From a bacterium (GTDB taxonomy: Bacteria; Eremiobacterota; Eremiobacteria; Baltobacterales; Baltobacteraceae), in contig JAJXXM010000407.1 in the NCBI GenBank assembly GCA_021781095.1, positions 1 to 35,588 on the forward strand: DNA of 35,588 nt. Reading direction: 5' to 3'. This document shows, piece after piece, positions 1 through 8,124 of the stretch; position 1 is the stretch's first letter, and each line of letters begins with the position of its first letter. The notes below the pieces were generated by a model. It ran no database searches. It had not been told where the DNA came from and was given only the letters and a program-made list of their open reading frames with translations. Made by a program: the position numbers and the translations under genes.

Positions 1-75
1 ATCTCACTACAAGGAGGCATTCCGTGCCATCCTACGAGCAGGGGAGACTCTTTCGCGCCTGCAAAGGTCGACGCG

Positions 76-864
76 ATGCTTTCGACATGTCGCGCGTTCG
101 CCCTCGCCGCAACGCTGATTGCAACGATGGGAGCGGCCGCGGCACCGAAGCCGGCGAGCCTCTGCGTCGGGGGGCTCCTCGCGATTCTCAACCGCCCGAC
201 CATCGGATATTCCACCTGTGCCGTCGCCCCGCGTCATTTCGTCGGTGAGTTCGGCATCCAGAATACGATCGATGCCGCCGGGAGCGACCTCAGCCTCGGG
301 CAGGGATTTTTGCGCTACGGGCTCGGGCATGGCTTCGAAGCCGATATCAACGCTCCCAACGTCATTGCCGGGAGCAGCGTGCCCTTCGCCGGGCTTCAGG
401 ATCTTGGGATCGGCCTCAAGTGGCAGTTCCTCGACCGCCCGACCCTCGGCGGAGCCTTCGATCTTCTTCAAAGTTTTCCGACCGCTCGGGCCGGGGTGAG
501 CCTCGGAGCCCCCTCAACGATCCTCAATCTCGACCTCGCGACCGCCTTGGGGCCGAGCGCCGGGCTCGGCATGACCCTTTCCGCGATCGATACGAGCGGC
601 TTTGGGAACCGGGGGCGGCGGCGCTATACCGCCTTCCAGCCCTCGATGGCCCTCACCGATCTCCTCACGCCGCGCCTGCAGGTCTATCTAGAGGGCGTCG
701 CCCTCTCACGCACCGCCCCCGACGCACCCGGGGCCTTCACGCTCGACGGCGGCTTTCAGTACGCCGCCACTCCGCGGCTAGAACTCGATATCGAGGGCGC
801 GCAATCGACGAGCGCCGGCGTTCACGCCCATTATTTCGGGCTCGGTTTCGGTATCGCCGTCTGA
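76..864 (+). CDS. Predicted outer-membrane beta-barrel protein
   Basis: A 262-residue protein begins with a signal-peptide-like stretch: a short polar start, then a hydrophobic Ala/Leu run to about residue 23. The rest alternates short amphipathic strands with Gly-rich turns, for example the segments around GLGHGFEADI, DLGIGLKWQF and LQVYLEGVAL, and ends HYFGLGFGIAV. This pattern is typical of small outer-membrane barrels, including the 'transporter/phenol MetA-pathway' type; assignment to that family is a guess from pattern. The ATG at 76 was chosen because it begins the signal peptide, with a weak AAAGG 10 bases upstream. The reading frame is open back to base 1, so a longer form cannot be excluded. 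Its 3' end overlaps the convergent reductase gene by 34 bases. The substrate is unknown. Confidence 0.6.
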   Translation: MLSTCRAFALAATLIATMGAAAAPKPASLCVGGLLAILNRPTIGYSTCAVAPRHFVGEFGIQNTIDAAGSDLSLGQGFLRYGLGHGFEADINAPNVIAGSSVPFAGLQDLGIGLKWQFLDRPTLGGAFDLLQSFPTARAGVSLGAPSTILNLDLATALGPSAGLGMTLSAIDTSGFGNRGRRRYTAFQPSMALTDLLTPRLQVYLEGVALSRTAPDAPGAFTLDGGFQYAATPRLELDIEGAQSTSAGVHAHYFGLGFGIAV

Positions 865-1925
865 CGCCCGCGCGCGTACTGCGGCGGCACGAAACTCTCT
901 CCTCCCAGCATATCCGCGGCGCTCCACACCCAGCGCGGATCGCGCAGAAATCCGCGCGCGAGCGCCACGAAATCGGCGTCGCCATCGCGCACGATGCGTT
1001 CGGCATACTCGGGATCGACGATGAGGCCCACGGCAATCGTCGCCATTCCCGTCGCCGCCCGAATCGCCTTTGCAAAACCAACTTGATATCCCGGTGCCGG
1101 ATGGATTTTTTGTAACGGCGAGAGCCCGCCCCCGCTCACGTCGACAAAATCGCAGCCGCGCTCGGCGAGCCGCTTCACCAAGACGATCGAGGATTCGAGA
1201 TCCCAGCCGCCTTCGACAAAATCCGTCGCCGATATCCGAACGCCGACGGGCATCTCCGCGGATACCGCATCGCGGACCGCTTGAAAGAGTTCCAGCGGAA
1301 AGCGCATGCGGTTCTCCAACGATCCGCCGTACTCGTCGTCGCGATGATTGCTCAGCGGCGAGAGAAATTGATGCGCGAGGTATCCGTGCGCGAAATGCAA
1401 CTCGATCACCTCGACGCCGGCGCGTTGCGCGCGTTTCGCCGCCGCAACGAAATCCGCGATCGCCTTCGCGATCCCGGCACGGTCGAGCGCGATCGGTTGC
1501 GCCCAGCCTTCATCGTACGCGAGCGCGCTCGGTGCGACCGGCGTCCAGAGCGCGGGGTCGAGCGGCAAATCGCCGGCCGGGAAGGGAGGCTTCGTTCCGC
1601 CCTTGCGCCCGGCGTGACCGAGTTGGACGCCGACGCGACTCTTCGACCACGTCTTGAGAAAATCGACGACGCGTTTGAGCCCGCGTTCGTTCTCATCGCT
1701 ATAAAGACCGAGGCAATGCGGCGTGATGCGCCCTTCCGGGTTGACGTGCGTCGCCTCAAAGAAAACTAATCCCGGCCCGGAGAGCGCGAGATGACCGAGA
1801 TTGACAAGGTGCCAATCCGACGCGGTGCCGTCGAGTGCCGAATATTGACACATCGGTGAGACGACGACGCGATTGGGAATATCGATCGCGCGCAAAGAAA
1901 ACGGTGAGAATATTGATGCCGACAT
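831..1925 (-). CDS. Old-yellow-enzyme family NAD(P)H:flavin oxidoreductase (YqjM-like)
   Basis: This 364-residue protein fits the FMN-dependent old yellow enzyme family, which reduces activated C=C bonds in the cytosol with NAD(P)H. Visible family marks are SPMCQYSA, with Cys26 and Tyr28 at the positions used by the thermophilic/YqjM-type branch, the HFAH pair followed by GYLAHQFLSPLSNHRDDEYGG (substrate and FMN site), the strand VGVRISATDFVEGG and the C-terminal phosphate-binding ARGFLRDPRW. Length matches the family. It starts 59 bases beyond tRNA-Leu on the same strand, with no hairpin between, so it may be read from the tRNA transcript. No strong ribosome-binding site is visible. The physiological substrate cannot be told from sequence. 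Confidence 0.9.
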   Translation of the reverse strand: MSASIFSPFSLRAIDIPNRVVVSPMCQYSALDGTASDWHLVNLGHLALSGPGLVFFEATHVNPEGRITPHCLGLYSDENERGLKRVVDFLKTWSKSRVGVQLGHAGRKGGTKPPFPAGDLPLDPALWTPVAPSALAYDEGWAQPIALDRAGIAKAIADFVAAAKRAQRAGVEVIELHFAHGYLAHQFLSPLSNHRDDEYGGSLENRMRFPLELFQAVRDAVSAEMPVGVRISATDFVEGGWDLESSIVLVKRLAERGCDFVDVSGGGLSPLQKIHPAPGYQVGFAKAIRAATGMATIAVGLIVDPEYAERIVRDGDADFVALARGFLRDPRWVWSAADMLGGESFVPPQYARGRQTAIPKPSPK

Positions 1926-1984
1926 ACTCGGTCAAACCGTCGAGCGCGCGGGTTGGTTTCTTACGGATGTTTGTCGGAAGTATT

Positions 1985-2068
1985 TGGGAAGGCCGGGGCT
2001 TGAACCCGGATGCCCTTTCGAGCGGCAGATTTTAAGTCTGCTGTGTCTACCGATTCCACCACCCTCCC
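1985..2068 (-). tRNA. tRNA-Leu (anticodon UAA)
   Basis: Read on the minus strand, an 84-nt cloverleaf folds with acceptor stem GGGAGGG/CCTTCCC (one G-U pair), a short D arm with GG-containing loop, anticodon stem GCAGA/TCTGC around loop CTTAAAA, a long variable arm typical of class II tRNAs, and T arm CCGGG-TTCAAGC-CCCGG. The discriminator base is A, as expected for Leu. The 3' CCA is not encoded; the gene is followed by AATA. The first 22 bases of the tRNA are shared with the end of the upstream Ppx/GppA gene on the same strand. Confidence 0.95.
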
Positions 2069-3009
2069 GCACCGCCCTGATGCCGCGCGGCCGCCAGCGC
2101 ATCCTGCTGCTGCAGGAGAAAGCCGAGGAGGAGATCCCCCGCCGTCACCGTCGCACGCTCCATCTTCAAACACTCCAGCGCGGTCGAGAGAATCAGCACG
2201 CCCGCAGGTAAAATATCGGCGCGTTGTGCTTTGACGCCTTCGAGCGCTCGGCGTTCGTCGATACCGAGCGCGGTGAGGCGCGTGAAGGTCGCATCGAGGA
2301 GCTCGCGCGTGAGTTCGAAGCGCTCGATGCGCCCGCGCTTCGCACGGATCACCGAGGCTGCACTCGTGGCGCTCCCACCGACCAATGCAATGCGTTGCGC
2401 GCCGTGCAGCGCTCCCAACGGTGCGAGCCGTTCGGCGGCGATCGCTCGTGCGCGTTCGAGCGAGGCCGCGTCGACCGGGCCGCGATGGCCGCCGAGTTGC
2501 GGCACTTCCTCCGTAAGCCGCACCGCGCCGATCTCTACCGAGAGCGATCGTTCCGGCAGATTTCCCTCACCGATCGCATACTCGGTGCTCCCGCCTCCGA
2601 CATCGATCGCCCCGGTGACCGCCCCCGGGCTCGGCGGAAGGCTCGCGAGCGCGCCGCGAAACGAGGCCGCCGCCTCTTCTTCGCCCGAAAGCACGCGGAG
2701 CGGGACTCCGGTAATGCGCTCGACCGCACGCGAAAATATTTCACGGTTCGTCGCGCGTCGCACCGCGCTCGTCGCAATCGCGTAGAGCCGCAGGTAATGG
2801 CCGCGTACGCTGCCGACGTGGACGCGCACCGCTTCGAGCGTCCGCTCCATCGGCTCCTCACCGAGCATCCCGCTCTCGCCGATCCCTTCGCCCAGGCGCG
2901 TCCCGATGGAGCGCTCGACGGCGACGTGCGGCCGCCCATCGACCGATTCGGCGAGCAGCACGCGTGTCGAATTCGTGCCGATGGAAATGACGGCGAGATA
3001 TCCGCTCAA
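2047..3009 (-). CDS. Ppx/GppA family phosphatase (exopolyphosphatase / pppGpp phosphohydrolase)
   Basis: This 320-residue protein is a short Ppx/GppA phosphatase of the ASKHA fold, acting on polyphosphate and/or pppGpp. Seen are the N-terminal phosphate loop VISIGTNSTR, the SGEEEA segment with the usual catalytic Glu, and the second phosphate loop GAIDVGGGSTEYAIG. The normally conserved Asp of the first loop (IDxGTNS) is Ser9 here. The size matches two-domain Ppx1-like enzymes lacking a C-terminal HD domain. The start is a TTG whose last two bases overlap the TGA of the S1-domain gene (TTGA, 3006-3009), so translation is probably coupled. The gene ends with the TAG inside the D-loop region of tRNA-Leu. 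Confidence 0.85.
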   Translation of the reverse strand: MSGYLAVISIGTNSTRVLLAESVDGRPHVAVERSIGTRLGEGIGESGMLGEEPMERTLEAVRVHVGSVRGHYLRLYAIATSAVRRATNREIFSRAVERITGVPLRVLSGEEEAAASFRGALASLPPSPGAVTGAIDVGGGSTEYAIGEGNLPERSLSVEIGAVRLTEEVPQLGGHRGPVDAASLERARAIAAERLAPLGALHGAQRIALVGGSATSAASVIRAKRGRIERFELTRELLDATFTRLTALGIDERRALEGVKAQRADILPAGVLILSTALECLKMERATVTAGDLLLGFLLQQQDALAAARHQGGAGGWWNR

Positions 3010-3359
3010 GGGTGGATATCGTCGCGTTTCTTCGGAACGAAGCGTCGGCGGAGCTGCGGCGATCCCGCCGGTTTTTCCTCCGCGCCCTCCACTTCATCGC
3101 CTTGGTTGAAACGCAGCAAGCGTTCCTCGAACGCCTCGTCGCGCTGAACCGGAATGACCTTCGCTTCTAAACGCCGATTCCGCTGGACGATCTCCCATTC
3201 GATCGCGCGTTCGCCCTGCAACGCGCGATCGAGGAATTTTCGATACGCCGCTACCTCGGTTTCGTTGATGCTCGCGAGTTCGCCGTTCTCGAGACGCACG
3301 AGCGCACCGTGTGCATGAATCTGCACCACGGTTCCGCGGCGTTTACCCGATGGGTTCAA
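3006..3359 (-). CDS. S1-like RNA-binding domain protein
   Basis: A 117-residue protein has an N-terminal OB-fold/S1 signature: RGTVVQIHAHGALVRLENGELASINETEV, written here as the segments RGTVVQIHAHGALVRL and NGELASINETEV at residues about 6-33. A charged middle and a Lys/Arg-rich tail (RRRFVPKKRDD) follow, consistent with RNA binding. It would bind RNA or ribosomes; the exact role is unknown. The start is TTG at 3359, overlapping the TGA of the DivIC-like gene (TTGA, 3356-3359). The frame stays open upstream to 3740, but that stretch is Arg-rich shadow of the neighbouring gene. A DivIC-like gene followed by an S1 gene recalls divIC-yabR in Firmicutes. A GTG start at about codon 8 is possible. 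Confidence 0.65.
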   Translation of the reverse strand: MNPSGKRRGTVVQIHAHGALVRLENGELASINETEVAAYRKFLDRALQGERAIEWEIVQRNRRLEAKVIPVQRDEAFEERLLRFNQGDEVEGAEEKPAGSPQLRRRFVPKKRDDIHP

Positions 3360-3679
3360 TGGACGGCGGGCGAGGGGGGAGGTTCGACGAGGATCATCCG
3401 TTCGTTTGGTGCGAGCATCCGCAGCCGTTCGTGAATTTCGGGAATCGCTCCGCGTGCGGTGCGTAAGCGCGCGATGCGCCGACGCAAACGAACGTCGCGC
3501 CGTTCGTACGCCGCGATATGCGTGCGGGTCTGGCGGAGCTCCGATTCGAGTTTGATATCGGTTCCGACGACGCGCGCGAACTGCGCCGCCACCAAAAGCA
3601 CGACGACCGAACCCACGGCGAGCGCCGCGAGGCGTCGCGCCGAGCGAACGAACGGATGGCGCGCGAGGCGGACGATCAC
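3356..3679 (-). CDS. DivIC/FtsB-like septum formation initiator protein
   Basis: This 107-residue protein has the layout of the FtsB/DivIC family: a basic cytoplasmic N-terminus, one membrane segment at residues about 18-38, a coiled coil at about 42-80 rich in Arg/Leu/Ile heptads, then a short conserved-looking end (MLAPNERMILVEPP). Such proteins form part of the divisome outside the membrane and link early and late division factors. The start is GTG at 3679, overlapping the accA TGA as GTGA (3676-3679). Longer in-frame starts exist upstream but would lie inside accA. The family call rests on architecture and on the S1-domain gene next door, not on strong residue identity. Confidence 0.65.
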   Translation of the reverse strand: MIVRLARHPFVRSARRLAALAVGSVVVLLVAAQFARVVGTDIKLESELRQTRTHIAAYERRDVRLRRRIARLRTARGAIPEIHERLRMLAPNERMILVEPPPSPAVH

Positions 3680-4653
3680 GTTGCGCCGTCCGAACCGGCG
3701 ACCGCATCGCGCCAACTTCCCAAGCGGCGATACTTGTCATACCGCGCGGCGAGAAGATCGGCGAGCGAGTAGGCCTCCAAGAGATCGAGGATCGCCCCGA
3801 TTCGGTCGAGCACGCGCGTCACCGTTCCCGCAGCATCGCGGTGCGCGCCGCCGAGGGGTTCGGGAATGATTTCGTCGACGATTCCGAAGCCGCGCAGGTC
3901 CGATGCGGTCAATTTCAAATGCGCGGCGGCTTCATCGGCCTTGCTCGCATCGCCCCAAAGAATCGCCGCACATCCCTCCGGAGATGCGACGGAGTAGACG
4001 CTGTGTTCGAGCATCAACACGCGGTCGGCGATCGCCAGCGCCAACGCGCCGCCGGAGCCGCCTTCGCCGATCACGACGGCAAGCGTCGGCACTTTCAGGG
4101 CGGCAAAAACTTCGAGCGATGCGGCGATCGCTTCGGATTGTGCGTGCTCCTCGGAAAGAATCCCCGGGTCGGCGCCCTTGGTGTCGACGAAGGTGACCAG
4201 CGGAAGGTTGAAGCGCTCGGCGAGCAAGGCGAGACGCTCGCCCTTCCGATAGCCTTCCGGCGTCGACATCCCGAAATTGCGAGCGAGATTTTCTTTCATG
4301 TCGCGCCCGCGCTGCTGCCCGATGACCACGATCGAGTGCCCGCCGAGGCGAGCGAATCCACCGACGATCGCCGGATCGTCGCGAAACATACGGTCACCGT
4401 GCAATTCGTCGAAGGAGTCCAACCCCGCGATATAATCGAGCGTCGTCGGGCGCCGCGGGTGGCGCGCCATATGGACCTTCTCCCACGGCGAGAGCGATCC
4501 GAAAACTTCGGCGAGTAATTGGCGATATTTGCTTTCGAGCGAGGCGATCTCCGCGGACATATCGATCCGTTGTCCTTCGTTCGCCGAACGCAAATCGTCG
4601 ATTCGGCGCTCGAGTTCCAGCAGCCCCTTCTCGCGTTCGAGCAACGGGTTCAT
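3676..4653 (-). CDS. accA: Acetyl-CoA carboxylase carboxyltransferase subunit alpha
   Basis: This 325-residue protein is the alpha subunit of the carboxyltransferase that moves CO2 from carboxybiotin to acetyl-CoA, giving malonyl-CoA for fatty-acid synthesis. Family marks include the N-terminal coiled region LLELERRIDDLR, WEKVHMARHPRRPTTLDYI, ERFNLPLVTFVDTKGADPG, the oxyanion-forming VIGEGGSGGALALAIADRV, and the segment SVASPEGCAAILW. Length is near the usual 315-325. It begins at an ATG sharing ATGA (4650-4653) with the end of accD, so the two subunits of the alpha2beta2 enzyme are made in coupled fashion. accB and accC are not in the window. Confidence 0.97.
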   Translation of the reverse strand: MNPLLEREKGLLELERRIDDLRSANEGQRIDMSAEIASLESKYRQLLAEVFGSLSPWEKVHMARHPRRPTTLDYIAGLDSFDELHGDRMFRDDPAIVGGFARLGGHSIVVIGQQRGRDMKENLARNFGMSTPEGYRKGERLALLAERFNLPLVTFVDTKGADPGILSEEHAQSEAIAASLEVFAALKVPTLAVVIGEGGSGGALALAIADRVLMLEHSVYSVASPEGCAAILWGDASKADEAAAHLKLTASDLRGFGIVDEIIPEPLGGAHRDAAGTVTRVLDRIGAILDLLEAYSLADLLAARYDKYRRLGSWRDAVAGSDGAT

Positions 4654-5519
4654 GCCGAAAGCTCCGCGCGCTGGCGGCGCTGCACGCCGGCACGCGCATA
4701 GCCGAGGATGCGTTCGAGCGTCGGCTTCACGTTGGGCCGATCGAGCACGCCGTCGATATGTCCGCGTTCCAGGAGAAACTCGGCGGTTTGGAACCGGTCG
4801 GGCAAGCGCTGCCGAATCGTCTGCTCGATCACGCGACGGCCGGCAAAACCGATCATGGCGTTGCGCTCGGCGAGAATGATGTCGGCCTGAAAAGCGAACG
4901 AGGCCGAGACGCCGCCGGTCGTCGGATCGGTCAGGACGGTAATAAACGGCTGCCCGCTCGCTTTCAGGCGCACCACCGCCGCCGTCGTCTTCGCCATCTG
5001 CATCAGTGCGAGCATACCCTCTTCCATGCGCGCTCCGCCCGAAGCGGTAAAAATCACGCAGGGGAGCCCCCGATCCGTCGCGGCTTCGATGAGGCGCGTC
5101 AAGCGTTCGCCGACGACCGAACCCATCGTGCCGCCCCGGAAGTGAAAGTCCATCACGCCGAGCGCGAGATCGTAAGCGCCGATGCGCCCGAAGCCGCAGA
5201 GCACCGCTTCGTCCATACCGCTCTTCGCAGCATCGGCGGCAAGTTTTTGCGGGTAGCTTTTCTTATCGGTCCACGCGAGCGGATCGGCGGGCAGAACGCC
5301 GCGCGCGATCTCCTCGAAATCGCCGTCGATCAAGGAAAGAATGCGGTCGTGAGCGTGCATGCGAAAGTGATGCGAGCACCGCGGGCAGACGTCGAGATTC
5401 GCCGAGAGGTCGGGGCGATAGAGCACCTCGCCGCAGCTGGGGCACTTCACCCATTGCGCCGCGTCGTCGCGCATTTTCTCACGATTGCGGCCGCCGCGCA
5501 GCCAATCCGCCATCGGCAT
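4650..5519 (-). CDS. accD: Acetyl-CoA carboxylase carboxyltransferase subunit beta
   Basis: This 289-residue protein is the beta subunit of acetyl-CoA carboxylase carboxyltransferase. It has the four-Cys zinc ribbon (Cys26, Cys29, Cys45, Cys48 in WVKCPSCG and DVCPRCSHHF), then the crotonase-type core with FTASGGARMEEGMLALMQMAKT, TDPTTGGVSASFAFQADI and FAGRRVIEQTIRQRLP. Length matches the family. A second ATG two codons later (5513) is also possible. The start lies 2 bases after the stop of the glycosyltransferase gene, and the end overlaps accA, so it is mid-operon. Confidence 0.97.
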   Translation of the reverse strand: MPMADWLRGGRNREKMRDDAAQWVKCPSCGEVLYRPDLSANLDVCPRCSHHFRMHAHDRILSLIDGDFEEIARGVLPADPLAWTDKKSYPQKLAADAAKSGMDEAVLCGFGRIGAYDLALGVMDFHFRGGTMGSVVGERLTRLIEAATDRGLPCVIFTASGGARMEEGMLALMQMAKTTAAVVRLKASGQPFITVLTDPTTGGVSASFAFQADIILAERNAMIGFAGRRVIEQTIRQRLPDRFQTAEFLLERGHIDGVLDRPNVKPTLERILGYARAGVQRRQRAELSA

Positions 5520-5521
5520 TG

Positions 5522-6238
5522 CTAGGCTTTCGCTCCGCTCAGACGACGGCGATAGAGCCGGCTCAACTGCTTGAGATAGTTCACGATCTCGCTCTGATTG
5601 AGCTTCGATTCGCCGACGATGCGATCGGTAAAGACGTACGGGATTTCGATCGCGCGCCCGTAGTGCGCCTTGGCGATCACCTCGAGACCGATTTTAAAAC
5701 CGATCGGGTCGAGCTCTACGCCGTCGAGCGCCTCGCGTTTCACCAAGAAAAATCCGCTCGTGACATCGGCGATCGGCGTCAAGGGACGCGCGAGCATGCA
5801 TGCAACGCGCGAGGTAAAAATACGCTTGGCCGGCCAGTTGGCGATCCCCCCACCCGAGACGTAGCGGCTGCCGACCGCGAGGCCATACTGCCCGGAGGCG
5901 AGCGCCTCGACCATTTTGGGAATGATGCGGATGTCGTGGCTGAAATCGGCATCCATCGCACCCAGCGCGCGCGATTCCGGGCGCGCGGCCTTCCATCCAT
6001 CGATCACGCCGCTCGAGAGCCCCATCTTCCCGGGACGGTGCAGGCAACGGACCGGAAGCTCGGCCGCGAGCCGATCGACGATCTCGCCGGTCCCATCGGG
6101 CGAGTTATCGTCGACGACGACGATTTCGCCATCGAGGCCGGCGCCCCGAAAAACGTCGACGGCTCCCCGAAGGAGCCGTTCGATGCCACCGGCTTCGTTA
6201 TAGGTCGGGACCACGATGGTAAAGGGCAGGGCGCTCAT
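5522..6238 (-). CDS. Polyprenol-phosphate mannosyltransferase-like family 2 glycosyltransferase
   Basis: A 238-residue GT-A fold family 2 glycosyltransferase resembling soluble dolichol-phosphate mannose synthases. It opens with FTIVVPTYNEAGGIERLL, has the nucleotide-binding VVVDDNSPDGTGEIVDRL at about 40-57, the metal-binding DAD at 96-98 in GAMDADFSHD, and the acceptor-end segments GSRYVSGGGIANWPAKR, DVTSGFFLVKREAL and IPYVFTDRIVGESKL. It would transfer a sugar from a nucleotide donor to a polyprenyl phosphate at the inner membrane. No C-terminal membrane segments are present. The start at 6238 is the first ATG with the family's N-terminus; the frame is open upstream only as shadow of the GGDEF gene. 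It sits 13 bases after that gene and 2 bases before accD. Confidence 0.9.
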   Translation of the reverse strand: MSALPFTIVVPTYNEAGGIERLLRGAVDVFRGAGLDGEIVVVDDNSPDGTGEIVDRLAAELPVRCLHRPGKMGLSSGVIDGWKAARPESRALGAMDADFSHDIRIIPKMVEALASGQYGLAVGSRYVSGGGIANWPAKRIFTSRVACMLARPLTPIADVTSGFFLVKREALDGVELDPIGFKIGLEVIAKAHYGRAIEIPYVFTDRIVGESKLNQSEIVNYLKQLSRLYRRRLSGAKA

Positions 6239-6251
6239 ATATCCTGCATTT

Positions 6252-8123
6252 CTACGACGTCGAGCGCAATTGTTCCGCCCCGTCGGAGCGACGCGAGCGG
6301 CTGCGCTTGCGGGCGTACATCGCGGCGTCGGCCTGTTCGATAAGCCGGGCGGTATCGGTCGCATCGTTGGGAAAGAGCGCGATGCCGACGCTCGCACCGA
6401 TGGGGATCGAAAGATCGCGCGCTTCGACGGGCCTGGAGAGCGCCTCGGCGATCCGGCGCTCGAGCCGTTCGATCGAAAGGTCGGTCGCATCGCTCTGAAT
6501 GACCGCGAACTCGTCGCCGCCGATGCGGGCGATCGTGTCGGAGGCACGTACGACGCCGTCGAAACGCCGTGCGACCTCGAGCAGCACCTCGTCGCCGACG
6601 CCGTGCCCATAGGCGTCGTTGACCTCTTTGAACCCGTCGAGATCGATATAAAAGAGCGCCACTTGTGCGTTCGAGCGCGTCGCACGCGTGATTTCGCGGC
6701 GGAGGGACTCCGCAAAGTTACTACGATTCGGCAACGAGGTGAGCGGATCGTAAAAGGCGAGCTCGCCCATGCGTTTCACTTGCAGGTCGCGCTCCATCGC
6801 CGAACCGAGCAGTGCGGCGAGCAAGCGCATGAAATCGCGGTCGGCGTCGTCGAATCGCATCGCTCCGGTGCGCGGGCGCCGAGACTCGAACGAGACGGTC
6901 CCGAACGGTACGCCTTCCACCCAAATCGTCGCGAGCAATACGCTGCGCCAGCCCTGCCAATCGGTCGCCGGATCGAGACGCCAGTTCCCGCCCTGCGTGT
7001 CGTCGATGGCGAGCACGACGTCGGTGCCGTACGCCTCACGGCTGAACGTCCTTCCAAACGCAATTTCCATGCCGACCGGGATCTCGGTCGCGCCGACGCA
7101 ACGCTCCACGACCACCGAATCACCCTTGACGTGGGTGACGAAGCAGGCATCCGCGCCGAGCGAGTCGATACCGAAACGCATAACGCGTTCGATTTGCGCA
7201 TCGAACTCCAATCCCGAGGCAGCGGCAAGCGCGAGCAACTCGCGCATGCGTTCGCTCCGCATGCGCTCGCGATGCGCGAGATCGCGCATCTCGGAGATAT
7301 CTTCGAGCGTAACGTAGGCGCCGTCGATCGAGCGGTCAACGACGATCGGTGAAAACGAGCAGCGCATCGTCACGCTCTCGCCGCTCGTGCGAACGACATT
7401 GAGCTCGACCTGTGGATGCTCGCCCAGCATCACGCGCGCGAACGCCGTACGCAGCGTCGTAATATCGGTGGGTGCGACATCTTCTTCGAAGAGCCGGAAC
7501 GTGCCGGCGTGAGCCGCGCCGCCGAAGCGCTCGAACGCGGGGTTCACGCGCTTATAGCGCCCCTGCCCGTCGAGTTCGATCAACGGGGATGCGTGCCCGT
7601 CGAAGAGCGCATCGAATCGTTGCTCGATCTGCGCGCTACTCGCTTCGAGCGGGACGACCTGCCGCAGGTCGCGTGCGGTAGCGAGCACCGCAACCGGCGT
7701 TCCATCCTCAACGACCGGCGAAACGGTCGCCAAAACGTCGAGCCGGCCGCCGTTTGCGTCGATAAAGCGCGTCACCAGGTATTGGGTCGATCCCGCGACG
7801 GCGCGTTCGAAAGCGGCGGTGGTTTCGTCGATCGATTCCGGAGCGATATGGGTAGCGTAGTGCCGCCCGAGCATCTCTCCGGGCCCGTATCCCAAAAATG
7901 CGAGTGCTGCGGCGTTACCGTGAAGCAAGCGTCCCTGCAGATCGTAACTCGCAATTGCATCGGGGCTGCGATCGTAGAGCGCGGCAAAGCGCGCGCGAAG
8001 TTGCAGATATTTTCGACGTCCGGTTCCCAGGCTCGCGACGAGTTTTCGACGCTGAAGTTCCAACGCGACCGCGGCGATAAGGAACGCGAGCGCGAGAACG
8101 GCGAAGATCGATGAGAGGATCAC
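6252..8123 (-). CDS. Membrane-anchored PAS-PAS-GAF-GGDEF diguanylate cyclase (distal copy)
   Basis: This 623-residue protein has one N-terminal membrane segment (residues about 2-20), PAS domains at about 45-160 and 165-285, a GAF-like domain at about 300-445 and a GGDEF domain at about 455-610. The catalytic loop reads ARIGGDEFAVIQ, preceded at the standard distance by RASD, a canonical RxxD inhibitory site. It should make cyclic di-GMP from two GTP and be product-inhibited. The start is GTG at 8123, one base after the upstream TAA and 7-8 bases after a good GGAGG, which decides the start. It shares domain order and many local strings with the upstream copy, so the pair looks like a tandem duplication. 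The sensed signal is unknown. Confidence 0.88.
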   Translation of the reverse strand: MILSSIFAVLALAFLIAAVALELQRRKLVASLGTGRRKYLQLRARFAALYDRSPDAIASYDLQGRLLHGNAAALAFLGYGPGEMLGRHYATHIAPESIDETTAAFERAVAGSTQYLVTRFIDANGGRLDVLATVSPVVEDGTPVAVLATARDLRQVVPLEASSAQIEQRFDALFDGHASPLIELDGQGRYKRVNPAFERFGGAAHAGTFRLFEEDVAPTDITTLRTAFARVMLGEHPQVELNVVRTSGESVTMRCSFSPIVVDRSIDGAYVTLEDISEMRDLAHRERMRSERMRELLALAAASGLEFDAQIERVMRFGIDSLGADACFVTHVKGDSVVVERCVGATEIPVGMEIAFGRTFSREAYGTDVVLAIDDTQGGNWRLDPATDWQGWRSVLLATIWVEGVPFGTVSFESRRPRTGAMRFDDADRDFMRLLAALLGSAMERDLQVKRMGELAFYDPLTSLPNRSNFAESLRREITRATRSNAQVALFYIDLDGFKEVNDAYGHGVGDEVLLEVARRFDGVVRASDTIARIGGDEFAVIQSDATDLSIERLERRIAEALSRPVEARDLSIPIGASVGIALFPNDATDTARLIEQADAAMYARKRSRSRRSDGAEQLRSTS

Positions 8124-8124
8124 G

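Noticed and set aside
3360..3740. N-terminal extension of the S1-domain frame
   Set aside because: The stretch is Arg-rich, overlaps the DivIC-like and accA genes, and the domain begins only after the TTG at 3359.
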